Assembly: GCF_000158915.1 (NCBI RefSeq)
Contig: NZ_GG657754.1
Coordinates: forward strand, 520,985-563,716
Source of the DNA: Streptomyces himastatinicus ATCC 53653
Lineage (GTDB): Bacteria; Actinomycetota; Actinomycetes; Streptomycetales; Streptomycetaceae
Length of the DNA: 42,732 nt
Direction of reading: 5' to 3'
Shown here: in pieces, positions 33,656 through 42,732 of the stretch
Layout: each line of letters starts with the position of its first letter
How positions within the stretch are numbered: the first letter of the stretch is position 1
Position numbers and translations under genes: made by a program
The notes under the pieces: generated by a model
The model's input: the letters and a program-made list of their open reading frames with translations, nothing else
Database searches by the model: none
Told to the model about the DNA's origin: nothing

Positions 33656-36600
33656 TCATCCTCGCTCGTTCAGCCATTCGTGCACCCGCTGTGCGGTCGT
33701 CTCCGCGTCCGCCTCCAGCAAAGTGAAGTGGTTTCCAGTCACTTCGAGCGCCTGGTGGTCAAGCGGCCAGGACGGCCGCATGGCCTCGAGGAGCAGCTCG
33801 GGCACGAACTCGGCAGCCTGTACGAAGAGCGTCGGGGTTTCGATCGGACGCGGCCGCCAGCCGCTGAACAGCCGCGCGTAGTGCGCCATCGCGGTGAGCT
33901 GGTCATCGTCCACCGGGATCTGGGGGAATCGCCGCATCAGCCGGTGGGTGGTGGCCGCCATGCCCAGTGCGAGGTTGTCGCCGGCGCCCGCGGGAGTGTC
34001 CAGCAGGACCAGCGCGCGCGGCGGTGTTCCAGCCGCCTCCAGTCGCGCGGCCAGGGTGTGGGCGAGCCAGCCCCCCGAGGAGTAGGCGACGAGTGTGAGT
34101 GGTTTGTCTCCGAACGCGCGCAGCACCGCGTCCGCCTGCCGGGCGGCGGTGGCGTCGAGATCGGCCGGAAGCGCCTCGCCCGGGCCACAGCCGGGTGTGG
34201 GCAGGACCCAGACGTCGCGGGTGCCGCGCAGGGCTTGGGCGAACCGGGCGAACTGGTACGGGCTCGCCGGGGCCACCAGCGACGGCACGCACAGCAGGGG
34301 CTCGGCCTCCGAGCCGTCCGACAGCCGCACCGGCTCGGCGCCCGTCGGCCCCTCGCCTCCGGTGTCATGGACCTGGAACCTGGGGCGCGTTCCTGCCGCG
34401 AGGTCGAGCAGGTCCAGCCCGCGCTCGTGCTGCTCCTGGTCGAACGCGTGCCGAAAGAGGTGGGTGACGGTGCCGCTCCGCGCCGTGCCGCCCGCTCGTT
34501 CCGGCCCGGCCGCCATGCCGTCCGCTCGTTCCGGCCCGGCCGTGGCCGCCGGGCCGGCCGACCCGTCCAGTCCGGCCAGCAGATGGGTGGCGAGCGCGCG
34601 CGGCGTCGCGTGCTCGAACAGCGCCTCCGCGGTCAGGGCCAGTCCGGTCGCCCGGCTGAGCCTGGTGCGCAGGTCGGTGATCGACAGAGAGGTGAAGCCC
34701 ATTTCGAGGAACCTGCGGCCAATTTCCACCTCCGTCACGTCGGTGTGGCCGAGAACGGACGCGATCTGCGAAGTGATCAGACCGAGCAGTGTCCGGTCCT
34801 GTTCCTCGGCCGTCATGCCCCGGAGACGGGCGGCCACTTCGCGGTGGTCCTCGACGCGCTCCGCCCCCGGAAGGGCCGAACTCCGCTCATGGTCGCCCGC
34901 GCCCCACCGCGAGAGCAGCGGTGTCGTCCCTGGCTCGGCCGCCCGGTCCGCCAGCCAGAAGCGGCGGCGCCGGAAGGCATACGTCGGCAGCTCGATCCGC
35001 AGGGCGCCGGTCCCGGCGAACAGCGCGGCCCAGTCCACGTCCGTGCCGCGTACGAACATCTCGGCGGCGGCGGTCAGCAGGCTCTCGATCTCGCCGCGGT
35101 CCCGGCGCAGGACCGAGACCGCGGTCTCCGCATCGGACGGTACGAGGGAGGTGAGCACCGGATCGGGGCCGACCTCCAGCAGGCGGGTGGCGCCCAGCTC
35201 ACCGGTCGCGGTCCGCACCGCGTCGTGGAAACGGACCGGACGGCGGATCTGTCGCACCCAGTAGTCTCCCGTCGCCCAGTCCCGCTCCCCCACCGGGCCC
35301 CCGGTGACGGTGCTGACCGCTGGGAGCACCGGCTGCCGGTAGGTGACGCTTTCGGCGATACGGGCGAAGTCCGCCAGCACCGGCCGCATCAGCGGTGAGT
35401 GGAAGGCGTGGCTGACCCGCAGCCGGGACACCCGGCGGTCCTCCGCGCGCGCCACCGCCATCGCCCGCTCGACGGCGTCCTCATCCCCGGAGATCACCAC
35501 CGCCGAGGGGCCGTTCACTGCCGCGATCGCGGCTCGCCCGCCCTCGGGTGCCGCCTTGGCGGCCTCGTCGAGGATGCGCACCACCTCGTCCTCACCGGCC
35601 TCGATCGCGGCCATCGCACCACCGGTGGGCAGTGCCTGCATCAACCGGGCGCGCGCCGCGACCAGTCGGGAGGCGTCGGCGAGGTCGAAGACGCCGGCGG
35701 TACGGGCCGCGACCAGCTCGCCGATGGAGTGCCCGAGCACGACATCCGGGCTCATGCCACAGGAGCGCAGCAGTTCCACGAGGGCGGTCTGCACCGCGAA
35801 CAACGCCGTCTGGGCATACCCGGTCCGGTCCAGCAGCGCCGCCTCGTCCGAGCCGTCCGGGGCGAACAGCGCCTGACGGACGGTGATGTCGAATCCGGCG
35901 GCGCCGTCGAGTTCCGCGTCCAGATGGGCGCACACCTCGTCCAGGGTCCGGGCGAACACCGGGAACCGGTCGTAGAGTTCGCGGCCCATGCCGATGCGCT
36001 GGCTGCCCTGCCCGGTGAACATCCACGCCGTGCGGCCCTCGGATACGACGCCCGACACCACGGAGGCTTCGCCGCCGGCCAGAGCGGTCACGCCCGTACG
36101 GAGCGCCGCGTCGTCGGCACCCAGCACCACCGCGCGATGGTCGAGCAGCGCGCGGGTCGTCGCCAGCGAGAAGCCCACGTCGAGGCGGGAGTTGTCATGA
36201 ACGTCGGTGCCGCTACGGGCGTCGAGGAAGGATGCGAGGCGGCCGGCCTGTGCCCGCAACGTCTGCGAGCTCCGTCCGGACAGCACCCACGGCACCACCG
36301 GCAGCTCCGCCGACGGCCGCTCCTCCGCGGTGACGGGGGCGGTCTGGGGAGCCTCTTCGAGGATGACGTGGGCGTTGGTCCCGCTGATGCCGAACGACGA
36401 GACGCCCGCCCGGCGCGTGCGCTCGCCCTTCGGCCAGGCGCGAGCATCCGTGAGGAGTCGTACCGCTCCGGAGCTCCAGTCCACGTGGGACGAGGGTGAG
36501 TCCACGTGCAGCGTCGGCGGCAGTTGCTGTGCGCACAGCGCCATCACCATCTTGATGAGTCCGGCGGCACCGGCGGCGGCCTGGGTGTGGCCAATGTTGG

Positions 36601-39600
36601 ACTTCACCGAGCCGAGCCACAGCGGATCCCCCTCACGATCCCGCCCATAGGTGGCCAGCAGAGCCTGCGCCTCAATCGGGTCACCCAGGCTCGTACCGGT
36701 GCCATGCGCCTCCACGGCATCCACATCGGACGCCGAGACCTTGGCCGCCCTCAACGCCTGACGGATCACCCGCTGCTGCGACGGTCCGTTCGGCGCCGTC
36801 AAACCATTGGACGCGCCGTCCTGATTGACCGCGCTGCCCCGCACGACCGCCAACACGCGGTGACCCAGGCGCTGGGCATCGGACAAGCGCTCCAGCACCA
36901 GCACCCCGGCACCCTCGGACCAGCCCGTGCCGTCCGCACCCTCCGCGAACGCCTTGCAACGGCCGTCCGGCGCAAGCCCACGCTGCTGCGAGAACTCCAC
37001 AAACGCCGCCGGAGTGGACATGACCGTCGCACCACCGGCCAGAGCCATCCGGCACTCCCCGGACCGCAGGGACTGACTCGCCAGGTGCAGCGCCACCAGC
37101 GCCGACGAACACGCCGTGTCCACCGTCACCGCAGGCCCCTCCAGACCCAGCGCGTAGGAGATCCGGCCGGAGATCACGCTGGCTGCGGACCCGGTTCCGA
37201 CGAAACCTTCGACTCCGTCCACCCTGCCGCCCAGAGTATGCAGATAGTCCTGGCCGTTGGTCCCGGCGAACACCCCGGTGGCCGAGCCACGCAGCGACAG
37301 CGGATCAACACCCGCCCGCTCCAACGCCTCCCACGACGTCTCCAGCAGCAGCCGCTGCTGCGGATCCATCGCAAGAGCCTCACGCGGCGAGATCCCGAAC
37401 AACTCCGCATCGAACCCGGCCGCATCCTGGACGAACCCACCAACGCGCACGTATGAGGTGCCCGCGTGGGCCGGGTCGGGATCGTACAGTCCGTCGAGGT
37501 CCCAGCCTCGGTCGTCGGGGAACGGCGAGAGCCCGTCACCGGCCGAGGCCACGAGGTCCCACAGCGCCTCCGGTGAAGATACGCCGCCGGGAAACCGGCA
37601 GCCCATGCCGACAATCGCGATCGGGTCTTCGGTGTCGCCGGCCGCGTGAACGGGAGCCTGCGGCAAGGGGGTGATATCCGGTCCGGGCGTCTCCCCCACC
37701 ACCTGTTCGCGCAGGAACCCTGCCAGCGCGGATGGGGTCGGGTGGTCGAAGACCAAAGTGGCGGGCAGTGGCAGGGCGGTGGCGTTGGTCAGCCGGTTGC
37801 GCAGGTCGACCGCTGTGAGGGAGTCGAAGCCGAGGTCCTTGAACGCTCGGCCGGGGTCGATCGTCGCGGACGAGGAGTGCCCGAGCACGGTGGCGACCTG
37901 GGACTGGACCAGTGTCAGCAGCATCCGGTCCTGCTCGGCCGCCGAACGGCCACGCAGCCGCCGCGCCAGCTCGCCGTCGTCCCCGGCTCCGAGATCGGCG
38001 GCGGGGGTACGCGCAGCGGCCACCTCGGGCAGATCGCCGATCAAGGCGCTGGGGCGGGTGAACGTCATGGCGGCCGCGAAGCGTTCCCAGTCGACGTCGA
38101 CCACGGTCTGGCACACCCGGCCGTCACCGAGCACCTGCTGCAGCGCTGCGATGGCCCGGTCCGGGTCCAGTACACGCACACCCAGACGGCGGAAGTGCTC
38201 CGCCGCCACGCCGTCGGCGGCCATACCATCGCCGCCCCACGGCCCCCAGGCCACCGACGTGGCCGCCAGCCCCAGACCGCGGCGGTGTTGCGCCAGAGCA
38301 TCCACGTACGCGTTGGCGGCGCCGTAGGCCGCCTGACCCACGTTCCCCACCACACCGGCGATGGACGAGAACAGGACGAAGGCGTCGAGGTCACGATCGG
38401 CCGTCAGGTCGTGCAGATGGCGCGCGGCGTCCGCCTTCGCCGCCAGCACGCGTGCCAGCCGCTCCGGGGTCAGCCCCTCCACCACACCGTCATCGAGGAT
38501 CCCGGCAGTGTGAACGATTCCGGTCAGCGGTGCCTCTTCCGGGATACCGTCCAGCACCGCCCGTACGGCCTCGCGGTCGCCGACATCACAGGCCGCGAAC
38601 GCGACATCGGCGCCCAAGTACGCCAGCTCACGGCGCAGTTCGTCCGCGCCGGGCGCCTCGGCACCCCGACGGGACACCAGCAGCAGGCGCTCAGCACCCC
38701 GAGCAGCCAGCCAGCGTGACACCAGCCCGCCCAGGGCACCCGTACCACCGGTCACCAGCACCGTGCCACGCGGCTCCCAGCTCTCTCCCCGCGCGGCACC
38801 GGCCCCGTCCCGTACCAGCCGGGCCGCGAACACACCCGAAGGCCGTACGGCCACCTGATCCTCGCCACCGGACGCCGCGAGCACGGACACCAGCCGCGTC
38901 AAGCTGTGCTCGTCGGCGTCCTCCGGCACATCGACCAGACCGCCCCACCGCTCCGGCTGCTCCAACGCCACCGTCCTGCCCAGGCCCCACAACTGAGCTC
39001 CCACCGGATTCAGCAGCCGCTCGCCAGAAGCCACCGACACCGCCGAACGCGTCACACACCACACACGTGCCGCGATGCCGGAATCCCCCAGCGCCTGCAC
39101 CAAGGTCAACGTCGCGGCGGTCGAGCCCGCCAAGGACACGACCCCCATCACCGTCTCGGTGTCCTCGGCTCGGATCTTCGCGGCCAGGGACTCGCGCGTA
39201 TCGTCGGCGGCCACCGGCACGACGGTCGTCCGAGCGCCGGCGATTCGCAGCGTCCGCACGCACTGGTCCGTGAAGTCGTCGTCCGCCCGGTCCGGGACGG
39301 CCACCAGCCAAACGCCCCGCAGCCGGTTCGTCGCCGCCACGGTCACGGGCTTCCACTGCACCCGGTACCGCCAGCCCGAGAGCAGCGACTCCTCGCGGTG
39401 CCGCAGGCGCCAGTCCGAGAGCACCGGCAGCACGGTGTCCAAAGGCGCGGCCGGCTCCACCCCCAACTGCCCGGCCAGGGACTCCGCATCGCCCTGCTCG
39501 ACCAGGTCCCAGAACCGCTGCTCGGTCCTGCCGGACTCCGCGGCCGCTTCCGCCGGAAGCTCCCGGTCCGGCAGCCAGAACCGCTGCCGCTGGAAGGCGT

Positions 39601-42379
39601 ACGTCGGCAGATCCACCCGCTGGGCGCCGGTCCCGGCGAACACGGCGGCCCAGTCGACCCGCGCTCCGCGGACGAACAGCTCCGACACCGCCGCCATGAG
39701 CGTCTCGGGCTCGGCGCGGCCCTTTCGTAGCACTGACACCGCCGCAGCGGTGTCCGCCTCGGACCGAGCCAGCCCGGTGAGCACCGGATCGGGGCCGAGC
39801 TCCAGCAGCCTGGACGCTCCCTGTTCGGCCGTCGCGGTCGTCAGCGCGGCGTGAAAACGCACCGGCCGGTGCACCTGGCGGACCCAGTACTCCGGGGTAG
39901 CCCACTCCTCTGCGGTCACCGGCTCGCCGGTGACCGTGCTGATCGCTCGCGTATGGGGATCGTGGTAGGTGATCCCGGCGGCGACCTGGGCGAATTCGTC
40001 GAGCATCGGCCGCATCAGGGGCGAGTGGAACGCGTGACTCACTCGCAGCCGGGAGACGCGGCGCCCTCGCCCGCGCGCGCTGTCCATCGCTTGCGCCACG
40101 ATGTCCTCGGCACCGGAGATCACGGTCGCCGAGGGGCCGTTGACGGCGGCGATCGCGACCTGGCCTGCTCCGGCGAGGCCATTCAGGATTTCCAGCACGT
40201 CGGTCTCGGTGGCCTGGATGGCGGCCATCGCGCCCCCGCCAGGCAGGTCTTGCATCAAACGGGCCCGGGCGGCGACCAGCCGCGCGGCATCGGCCGATGC
40301 GAACACCCCGGCCGCGTAGGCGGCGGCGAACTCACCGATCGAGTGGCCGAGCAGCAGGTCCGGCCGCATACCCCACGAGCGCAGCAGCTCCACGAGCGCA
40401 ACCTGCACCGCGAACAGGGCGGGCTGGGCATAGCCGGTACGGTCCAGCAGCGCCGCCTCGGCGGAGCCCTCGGCTGCGAACAGTACGTCCCGCAGTGGGG
40501 CGTCGAACCCGGCGGCGCCTTCCAGCTCGGTGTTCAGGTGGGCGCACACCTCGTCCAGGGTCCGGGCGAACACCGGGAACCGGTCGTAGAGTTCGCGGCC
40601 CATGCCGATGCGCTGGCTGCCCTGTCCGGTGAACATCCAGGCCGTCCGGCCCTTGCTGACCGCTCCGGTCACCACGAAGGTGTCCGGGTCCGCCGCCTCG
40701 GTCTCGGCGGCCTCGGCGGACAGCACGGTCCCGTCGGACAGGCGAATCGTGCCGGTGTGCAGGGCCGCGCCGTGGGTGCCGAGTACGACGGCGCGGTGTT
40801 CGAGGGCCGCGCGGGTCGTCGCCAGCGAGAAGCCCACGTCGACCGGGGACCGATCCTGCGGTCCCCGCTCGGCGAGGAAGGATGCGAGGCGGCCGGCCTG
40901 TGCGCGCACCGCGTCCGGGCTACGGCCGGACAGCACCCACGGCACCACCGGCAACGGTGCCGAGGACCCCTCCTCCACGGAAGCCGGAGCGGTCTCGGGA
41001 GCTTCCTCAAGGATGACGTGGGCGTTGGTCCCGCTGATGCCGAACGACGAGACACCCGCCCGACGCGCACGCTCACCCCTCGGCCAGGCGCGAGCCTCCG
41101 TGAGGAGCCGTACCGCTCCCGAGCCCCAGTCCACGTGGGACGAGGGCGAGTCCACATGCAGCGTCGACGGCAACTGCTGCGCGCCAAGCGCCATCACCAT
41201 CTTGATCAGCCCAGCCGCACCCGCGGCGGCCTGCGTGTGACCGATGTTGGACTTCACCGAACCCAGCCACAACGGATCCCCCTCACGATCCCGCCCATAG
41301 GTGGCCAACAAAGCCTGCGCCTCAATGGGATCACCCAGACTCGTACCAGTGCCATGCGCCTCCACCACATCCACATCCGACGCCGAGACCCTCGCCACCT
41401 TCAACGCCTGACGAATCACCCGCTGCTGCGACGGACCATTCGGCGCCGTCAAACCATTGGACGCACCATCCTGATTGACCGCACTACCCCGCACCACCGC
41501 CAGCACGCGGTGTCCCAGGCGCTGGGCGTCGGACAACCGCTCCAGCACCAGCACCCCGGCGCCCTCGGACCAGCCCGTACCATCCGCACCATCCGCGAAC
41601 GCCTTGCACCGACCGTCCGGCGCAAGCCCACGCTGCTGCGAGAACTCCACAAACGCCGCCGGAGTGGACATCACCGTCGCCCCTCCAGCCAAAGCCATCC
41701 GGCACTCCCCCGACCGCAACGCCTGACTCGCCAGATGCAACGCCACCAACGCCGACGAACACGCCGTGTCCACCGTCACCGCAGGCCCTTCCAGACCCAA
41801 CGCATAGGCCACACGACCAGAAATCACACTCGCCGCGGACCCCGTCCCCACGAAACCCTCGACCCCGTCCAGCCTGCCACCCAGAGTATGCAGATAATCC
41901 TGACCGTTCGTCCCCACGAACACCCCCGTCGCCGAACCACGCAACGACAACGGATCAACACCCGCCCGCTCCAACGCCTCCCACGACGTCTCCAACAACA
42001 ACCGCTGCTGCGGATCCATCGCCAACGCCTCACGCGGCGAAATCCCGAACAACTCCGCATCAAACTCCGCCACATCCCGAACGAACCCACCCACACGCAC
42101 ATACGACGTCCCCACACGACCCGGACCGGGATCGAACAGCCCCTCCAGATCCCACCCCCTGTCCACCGGGAACTCCGAAAGCCCATCACCACCCGAAACC
42201 AACAGCTCCCACAAACCCTCAGGAGAAGCGACACCACCCGGAAACCGGCAACCCATACCCACAATGGCAATCGGTTCGCGGGCGGCCGCGCGAAGCTGCT
42301 GGTTCCGCTGCTTGAGCGTGTTGGTCTCTTCCAGCGACTTCCGGAGCGCCTGGACGACCTTTTCGTACGGTGCACTCAT
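33656..42379 (-). CDS. Type I modular polyketide synthase, last two modules with thioesterase
   Basis: 2907 residues. Order: N-terminal coiled-coil docking (1-32); KS1 (36-460, Cys207, His342, His381); AT1 (578-870, Ser680 in GHSIGE); KR (about 1010-1390, GGTGALGG at 1211, Lys1315, Ser1339, Tyr1352); ACP1 (1480-1556, Ser1520); KS2 (1585-2010, Cys1757, His1892, His1931); AT2 (2115-2410, Ser2218); ACP2 (2510-2600, Ser2564); TE (2685-2907, Ser2767, Asp2794, His2884). Both ATs have HAFH (783 and 2325 regions), the malonyl-CoA signature. The KR has LDD (1295-1297), so it is B-type. There is no DH or ER, and the second module has no KR. The released unit should end as beta-keto-delta-hydroxy acyl, closed to a macrolactone or a six-membered lactone. 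The start lies 15 bases after the upstream PKS stop. Confidence 0.95.
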   Translation of the reverse strand: MSAPYEKVVQALRKSLEETNTLKQRNQQLRAAAREPIAIVGMGCRFPGGVASPEGLWELLVSGGDGLSEFPVDRGWDLEGLFDPGPGRVGTSYVRVGGFVRDVAEFDAELFGISPREALAMDPQQRLLLETSWEALERAGVDPLSLRGSATGVFVGTNGQDYLHTLGGRLDGVEGFVGTGSAASVISGRVAYALGLEGPAVTVDTACSSALVALHLASQALRSGECRMALAGGATVMSTPAAFVEFSQQRGLAPDGRCKAFADGADGTGWSEGAGVLVLERLSDAQRLGHRVLAVVRGSAVNQDGASNGLTAPNGPSQQRVIRQALKVARVSASDVDVVEAHGTGTSLGDPIEAQALLATYGRDREGDPLWLGSVKSNIGHTQAAAGAAGLIKMVMALGAQQLPSTLHVDSPSSHVDWGSGAVRLLTEARAWPRGERARRAGVSSFGISGTNAHVILEEAPETAPASVEEGSSAPLPVVPWVLSGRSPDAVRAQAGRLASFLAERGPQDRSPVDVGFSLATTRAALEHRAVVLGTHGAALHTGTIRLSDGTVLSAEAAETEAADPDTFVVTGAVSKGRTAWMFTGQGSQRIGMGRELYDRFPVFARTLDEVCAHLNTELEGAAGFDAPLRDVLFAAEGSAEAALLDRTGYAQPALFAVQVALVELLRSWGMRPDLLLGHSIGEFAAAYAAGVFASADAARLVAARARLMQDLPGGGAMAAIQATETDVLEILNGLAGAGQVAIAAVNGPSATVISGAEDIVAQAMDSARGRGRRVSRLRVSHAFHSPLMRPMLDEFAQVAAGITYHDPHTRAISTVTGEPVTAEEWATPEYWVRQVHRPVRFHAALTTATAEQGASRLLELGPDPVLTGLARSEADTAAAVSVLRKGRAEPETLMAAVSELFVRGARVDWAAVFAGTGAQRVDLPTYAFQRQRFWLPDRELPAEAAAESGRTEQRFWDLVEQGDAESLAGQLGVEPAAPLDTVLPVLSDWRLRHREESLLSGWRYRVQWKPVTVAATNRLRGVWLVAVPDRADDDFTDQCVRTLRIAGARTTVVPVAADDTRESLAAKIRAEDTETVMGVVSLAGSTAATLTLVQALGDSGIAARVWCVTRSAVSVASGERLLNPVGAQLWGLGRTVALEQPERWGGLVDVPEDADEHSLTRLVSVLAASGGEDQVAVRPSGVFAARLVRDGAGAARGESWEPRGTVLVTGGTGALGGLVSRWLAARGAERLLLVSRRGAEAPGADELRRELAYLGADVAFAACDVGDREAVRAVLDGIPEEAPLTGIVHTAGILDDGVVEGLTPERLARVLAAKADAARHLHDLTADRDLDAFVLFSSIAGVVGNVGQAAYGAANAYVDALAQHRRGLGLAATSVAWGPWGGDGMAADGVAAEHFRRLGVRVLDPDRAIAALQQVLGDGRVCQTVVDVDWERFAAAMTFTRPSALIGDLPEVAAARTPAADLGAGDDGELARRLRGRSAAEQDRMLLTLVQSQVATVLGHSSSATIDPGRAFKDLGFDSLTAVDLRNRLTNATALPLPATLVFDHPTPSALAGFLREQVVGETPGPDITPLPQAPVHAAGDTEDPIAIVGMGCRFPGGVSSPEALWDLVASAGDGLSPFPDDRGWDLDGLYDPDPAHAGTSYVRVGGFVQDAAGFDAELFGISPREALAMDPQQRLLLETSWEALERAGVDPLSLRGSATGVFAGTNGQDYLHTLGGRVDGVEGFVGTGSAASVISGRISYALGLEGPAVTVDTACSSALVALHLASQSLRSGECRMALAGGATVMSTPAAFVEFSQQRGLAPDGRCKAFAEGADGTGWSEGAGVLVLERLSDAQRLGHRVLAVVRGSAVNQDGASNGLTAPNGPSQQRVIRQALRAAKVSASDVDAVEAHGTGTSLGDPIEAQALLATYGRDREGDPLWLGSVKSNIGHTQAAAGAAGLIKMVMALCAQQLPPTLHVDSPSSHVDWSSGAVRLLTDARAWPKGERTRRAGVSSFGISGTNAHVILEEAPQTAPVTAEERPSAELPVVPWVLSGRSSQTLRAQAGRLASFLDARSGTDVHDNSRLDVGFSLATTRALLDHRAVVLGADDAALRTGVTALAGGEASVVSGVVSEGRTAWMFTGQGSQRIGMGRELYDRFPVFARTLDEVCAHLDAELDGAAGFDITVRQALFAPDGSDEAALLDRTGYAQTALFAVQTALVELLRSCGMSPDVVLGHSIGELVAARTAGVFDLADASRLVAARARLMQALPTGGAMAAIEAGEDEVVRILDEAAKAAPEGGRAAIAAVNGPSAVVISGDEDAVERAMAVARAEDRRVSRLRVSHAFHSPLMRPVLADFARIAESVTYRQPVLPAVSTVTGGPVGERDWATGDYWVRQIRRPVRFHDAVRTATGELGATRLLEVGPDPVLTSLVPSDAETAVSVLRRDRGEIESLLTAAAEMFVRGTDVDWAALFAGTGALRIELPTYAFRRRRFWLADRAAEPGTTPLLSRWGAGDHERSSALPGAERVEDHREVAARLRGMTAEEQDRTLLGLITSQIASVLGHTDVTEVEIGRRFLEMGFTSLSITDLRTRLSRATGLALTAEALFEHATPRALATHLLAGLDGSAGPAATAGPERADGMAAGPERAGGTARSGTVTHLFRHAFDQEQHERGLDLLDLAAGTRPRFQVHDTGGEGPTGAEPVRLSDGSEAEPLLCVPSLVAPASPYQFARFAQALRGTRDVWVLPTPGCGPGEALPADLDATAARQADAVLRAFGDKPLTLVAYSSGGWLAHTLAARLEAAGTPPRALVLLDTPAGAGDNLALGMAATTHRLMRRFPQIPVDDDQLTAMAHYARLFSGWRPRPIETPTLFVQAAEFVPELLLEAMRPSWPLDHQALEVTGNHFTLLEADAETTAQRVHEWLNERG
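34492..34542. repeat. Tandem 30-bp repeat in the ACP-TE linker
   Basis: Two perfect 21-base units (34492-34512 and 34522-34542), spaced 30 bases apart, encode the repeated peptide AGPERA-G in the flexible Ala/Gly-rich linker before the thioesterase (residues about 2613-2633). It is an in-frame duplication and probably only lengthens the linker. Confidence 0.75.
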
Positions 42380-42394
42380 CTGTTGTGACCCCGA

Positions 42395-42732
42395 TCAGTC
42401 CTGTTCGAAGGGTTCGTCGTCACCGAGCGCCAGTTGCACGAGATCGTCGACGTCCAGCTCTGCGATCGCCCCCTCCTCCGCGGACTCCGCCCCTTCCGGC
42501 TCGTCCTCTCCGGAGGCGGCCAGCTGCACTAGGGCGTCCATCAGTCCCGCCGCGCGGAATCGGTCCAGGGGTACGGACGCCAGCGCGCGCCGCAGCCGCT
42601 CCTCGTCCAGACCGGGATCCGCGTCGTCGCCGTCGTCCGGAAACAGCTCGCCACGCAGATAACCCGCGAGCGAGCCCGGGGTCGGGTGGTCGAAGACGAG
42701 CGTGGTCGGCAAGCGCAGTCCGGTGGCCGCGG
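42395..42732 (-). CDS. C-terminus of the upstream modular PKS (partial)
   Basis: The reading enters from the window edge and ends at 42395. It shows the last helix region of an ACP ([19 protein letters not shown]) followed by a C-terminal docking domain: a helix ([31 protein letters not shown]), an acidic linker, and a final helix [20 protein letters not shown]. Such acidic tails pair with the N-terminal coiled coil of the next protein, here the basic-acidic helix at the start of the 2907-residue PKS. Most of this gene lies outside the window. Confidence 0.9.
   Translation of the reverse strand, partial: AATGLRLPTTLVFDHPTPGSLAGYLRGELFPDDGDDADPGLDEERLRRALASVPLDRFRAAGLMDALVQLAASGEDEPEGAESAEEGAIAELDVDDLVQLALGDDEPFEQD

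Noticed and set aside
33590..35398. Long plus-strand open frames of several hundred codons opposite the PKS gene (also near 35343-36499, 36506-37456, 37646-38719 and 39851-42388).
   Set aside because: They are mirror frames of a high-GC coding strand; their translations show Arg/Pro/Gly-rich composition without domains, while the minus strand is a complete PKS.
41000..42280. Foreign origin of KS1 suggested by slightly different codon choice from KS2.
   Set aside because: The protein matches KS2 nearly completely and sits in frame in a normal module; within-cluster recombination is enough to explain it.

Overview
The window looks like a high-GC actinomycete chromosome, almost certainly Streptomyces. 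Codon third positions are strongly G/C, GTG and TTG starts are common, ribosome-binding sites are purine-rich, and the gene families are typical of that genus. No organism name can be assigned from the sequence alone.

Left part (1-11.4 kb). Transposase debris (1-2.15 kb) is followed by a minus-strand nitrogen-metabolism operon. In transcription order it encodes a SnoaL/flavin-reductase fusion, an NCS1 permease, a type-III-like glutamine synthetase (GlnT/GmaS-like), a class II amidotransferase, a GXGXG protein, an FMN glutamate-synthase-like protein, a sarcosine-oxidase-like flavoprotein and a PuuR-like XRE-cupin regulator. This resembles the GlxBCD/MgsABC N-methylglutamate-synthase set with a single-chain amine oxidase added. 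Two of its genes are broken. The synthetase contains about 83 bp of antisense transketolase coding sequence in place of its own, and the flavin reductase has two frameshifts that compensate each other.

Middle part (11.4-27.9 kb). Nested, defective insertion sequences have truncated an AA_synth-family gene and a LysR gene. Between them lies a metabolic block: tautomerase, MBL-fold hydrolase, LysR divergent from MFS transporter plus nitronate monooxygenase, and a mycofactocin-type SDR coupled to a TIM-barrel isomerase. A 3' fragment of tRNA-Pro at 20.6 kb looks like the attachment-site scar of an integrative element lying to its right. A two-gene module of toxin-antitoxin type follows, then a three-deep IS nest. 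Next come a small gene cut by an IS and a 50-residue peptide with a Gly-Gly leader, a possible orphan RiPP precursor. Another decayed IS and a second NCS1 permease complete the stretch.

Right part (27.9-42.7 kb). This is one edge of a modular type I polyketide cluster. Plus-strand genes encode crotonyl-CoA carboxylase/reductase, type II thioesterase, two cytochromes P450 and a phytanoyl-CoA-dioxygenase-like enzyme. They converge, across a strong bidirectional terminator, on a 2907-residue minus-strand PKS with the order KS-AT-KR-ACP-KS-AT-ACP-TE. This is the last PKS protein of the assembly line. The C-terminus of the upstream PKS runs off the window edge. Both AT domains look malonyl-specific, the KR is B-type, and the final module has no reductive domain, so the predicted released chain end is a beta-keto-delta-hydroxy acyl unit. 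The alkylmalonyl-CoA made by the reductase must be used by modules outside the window.
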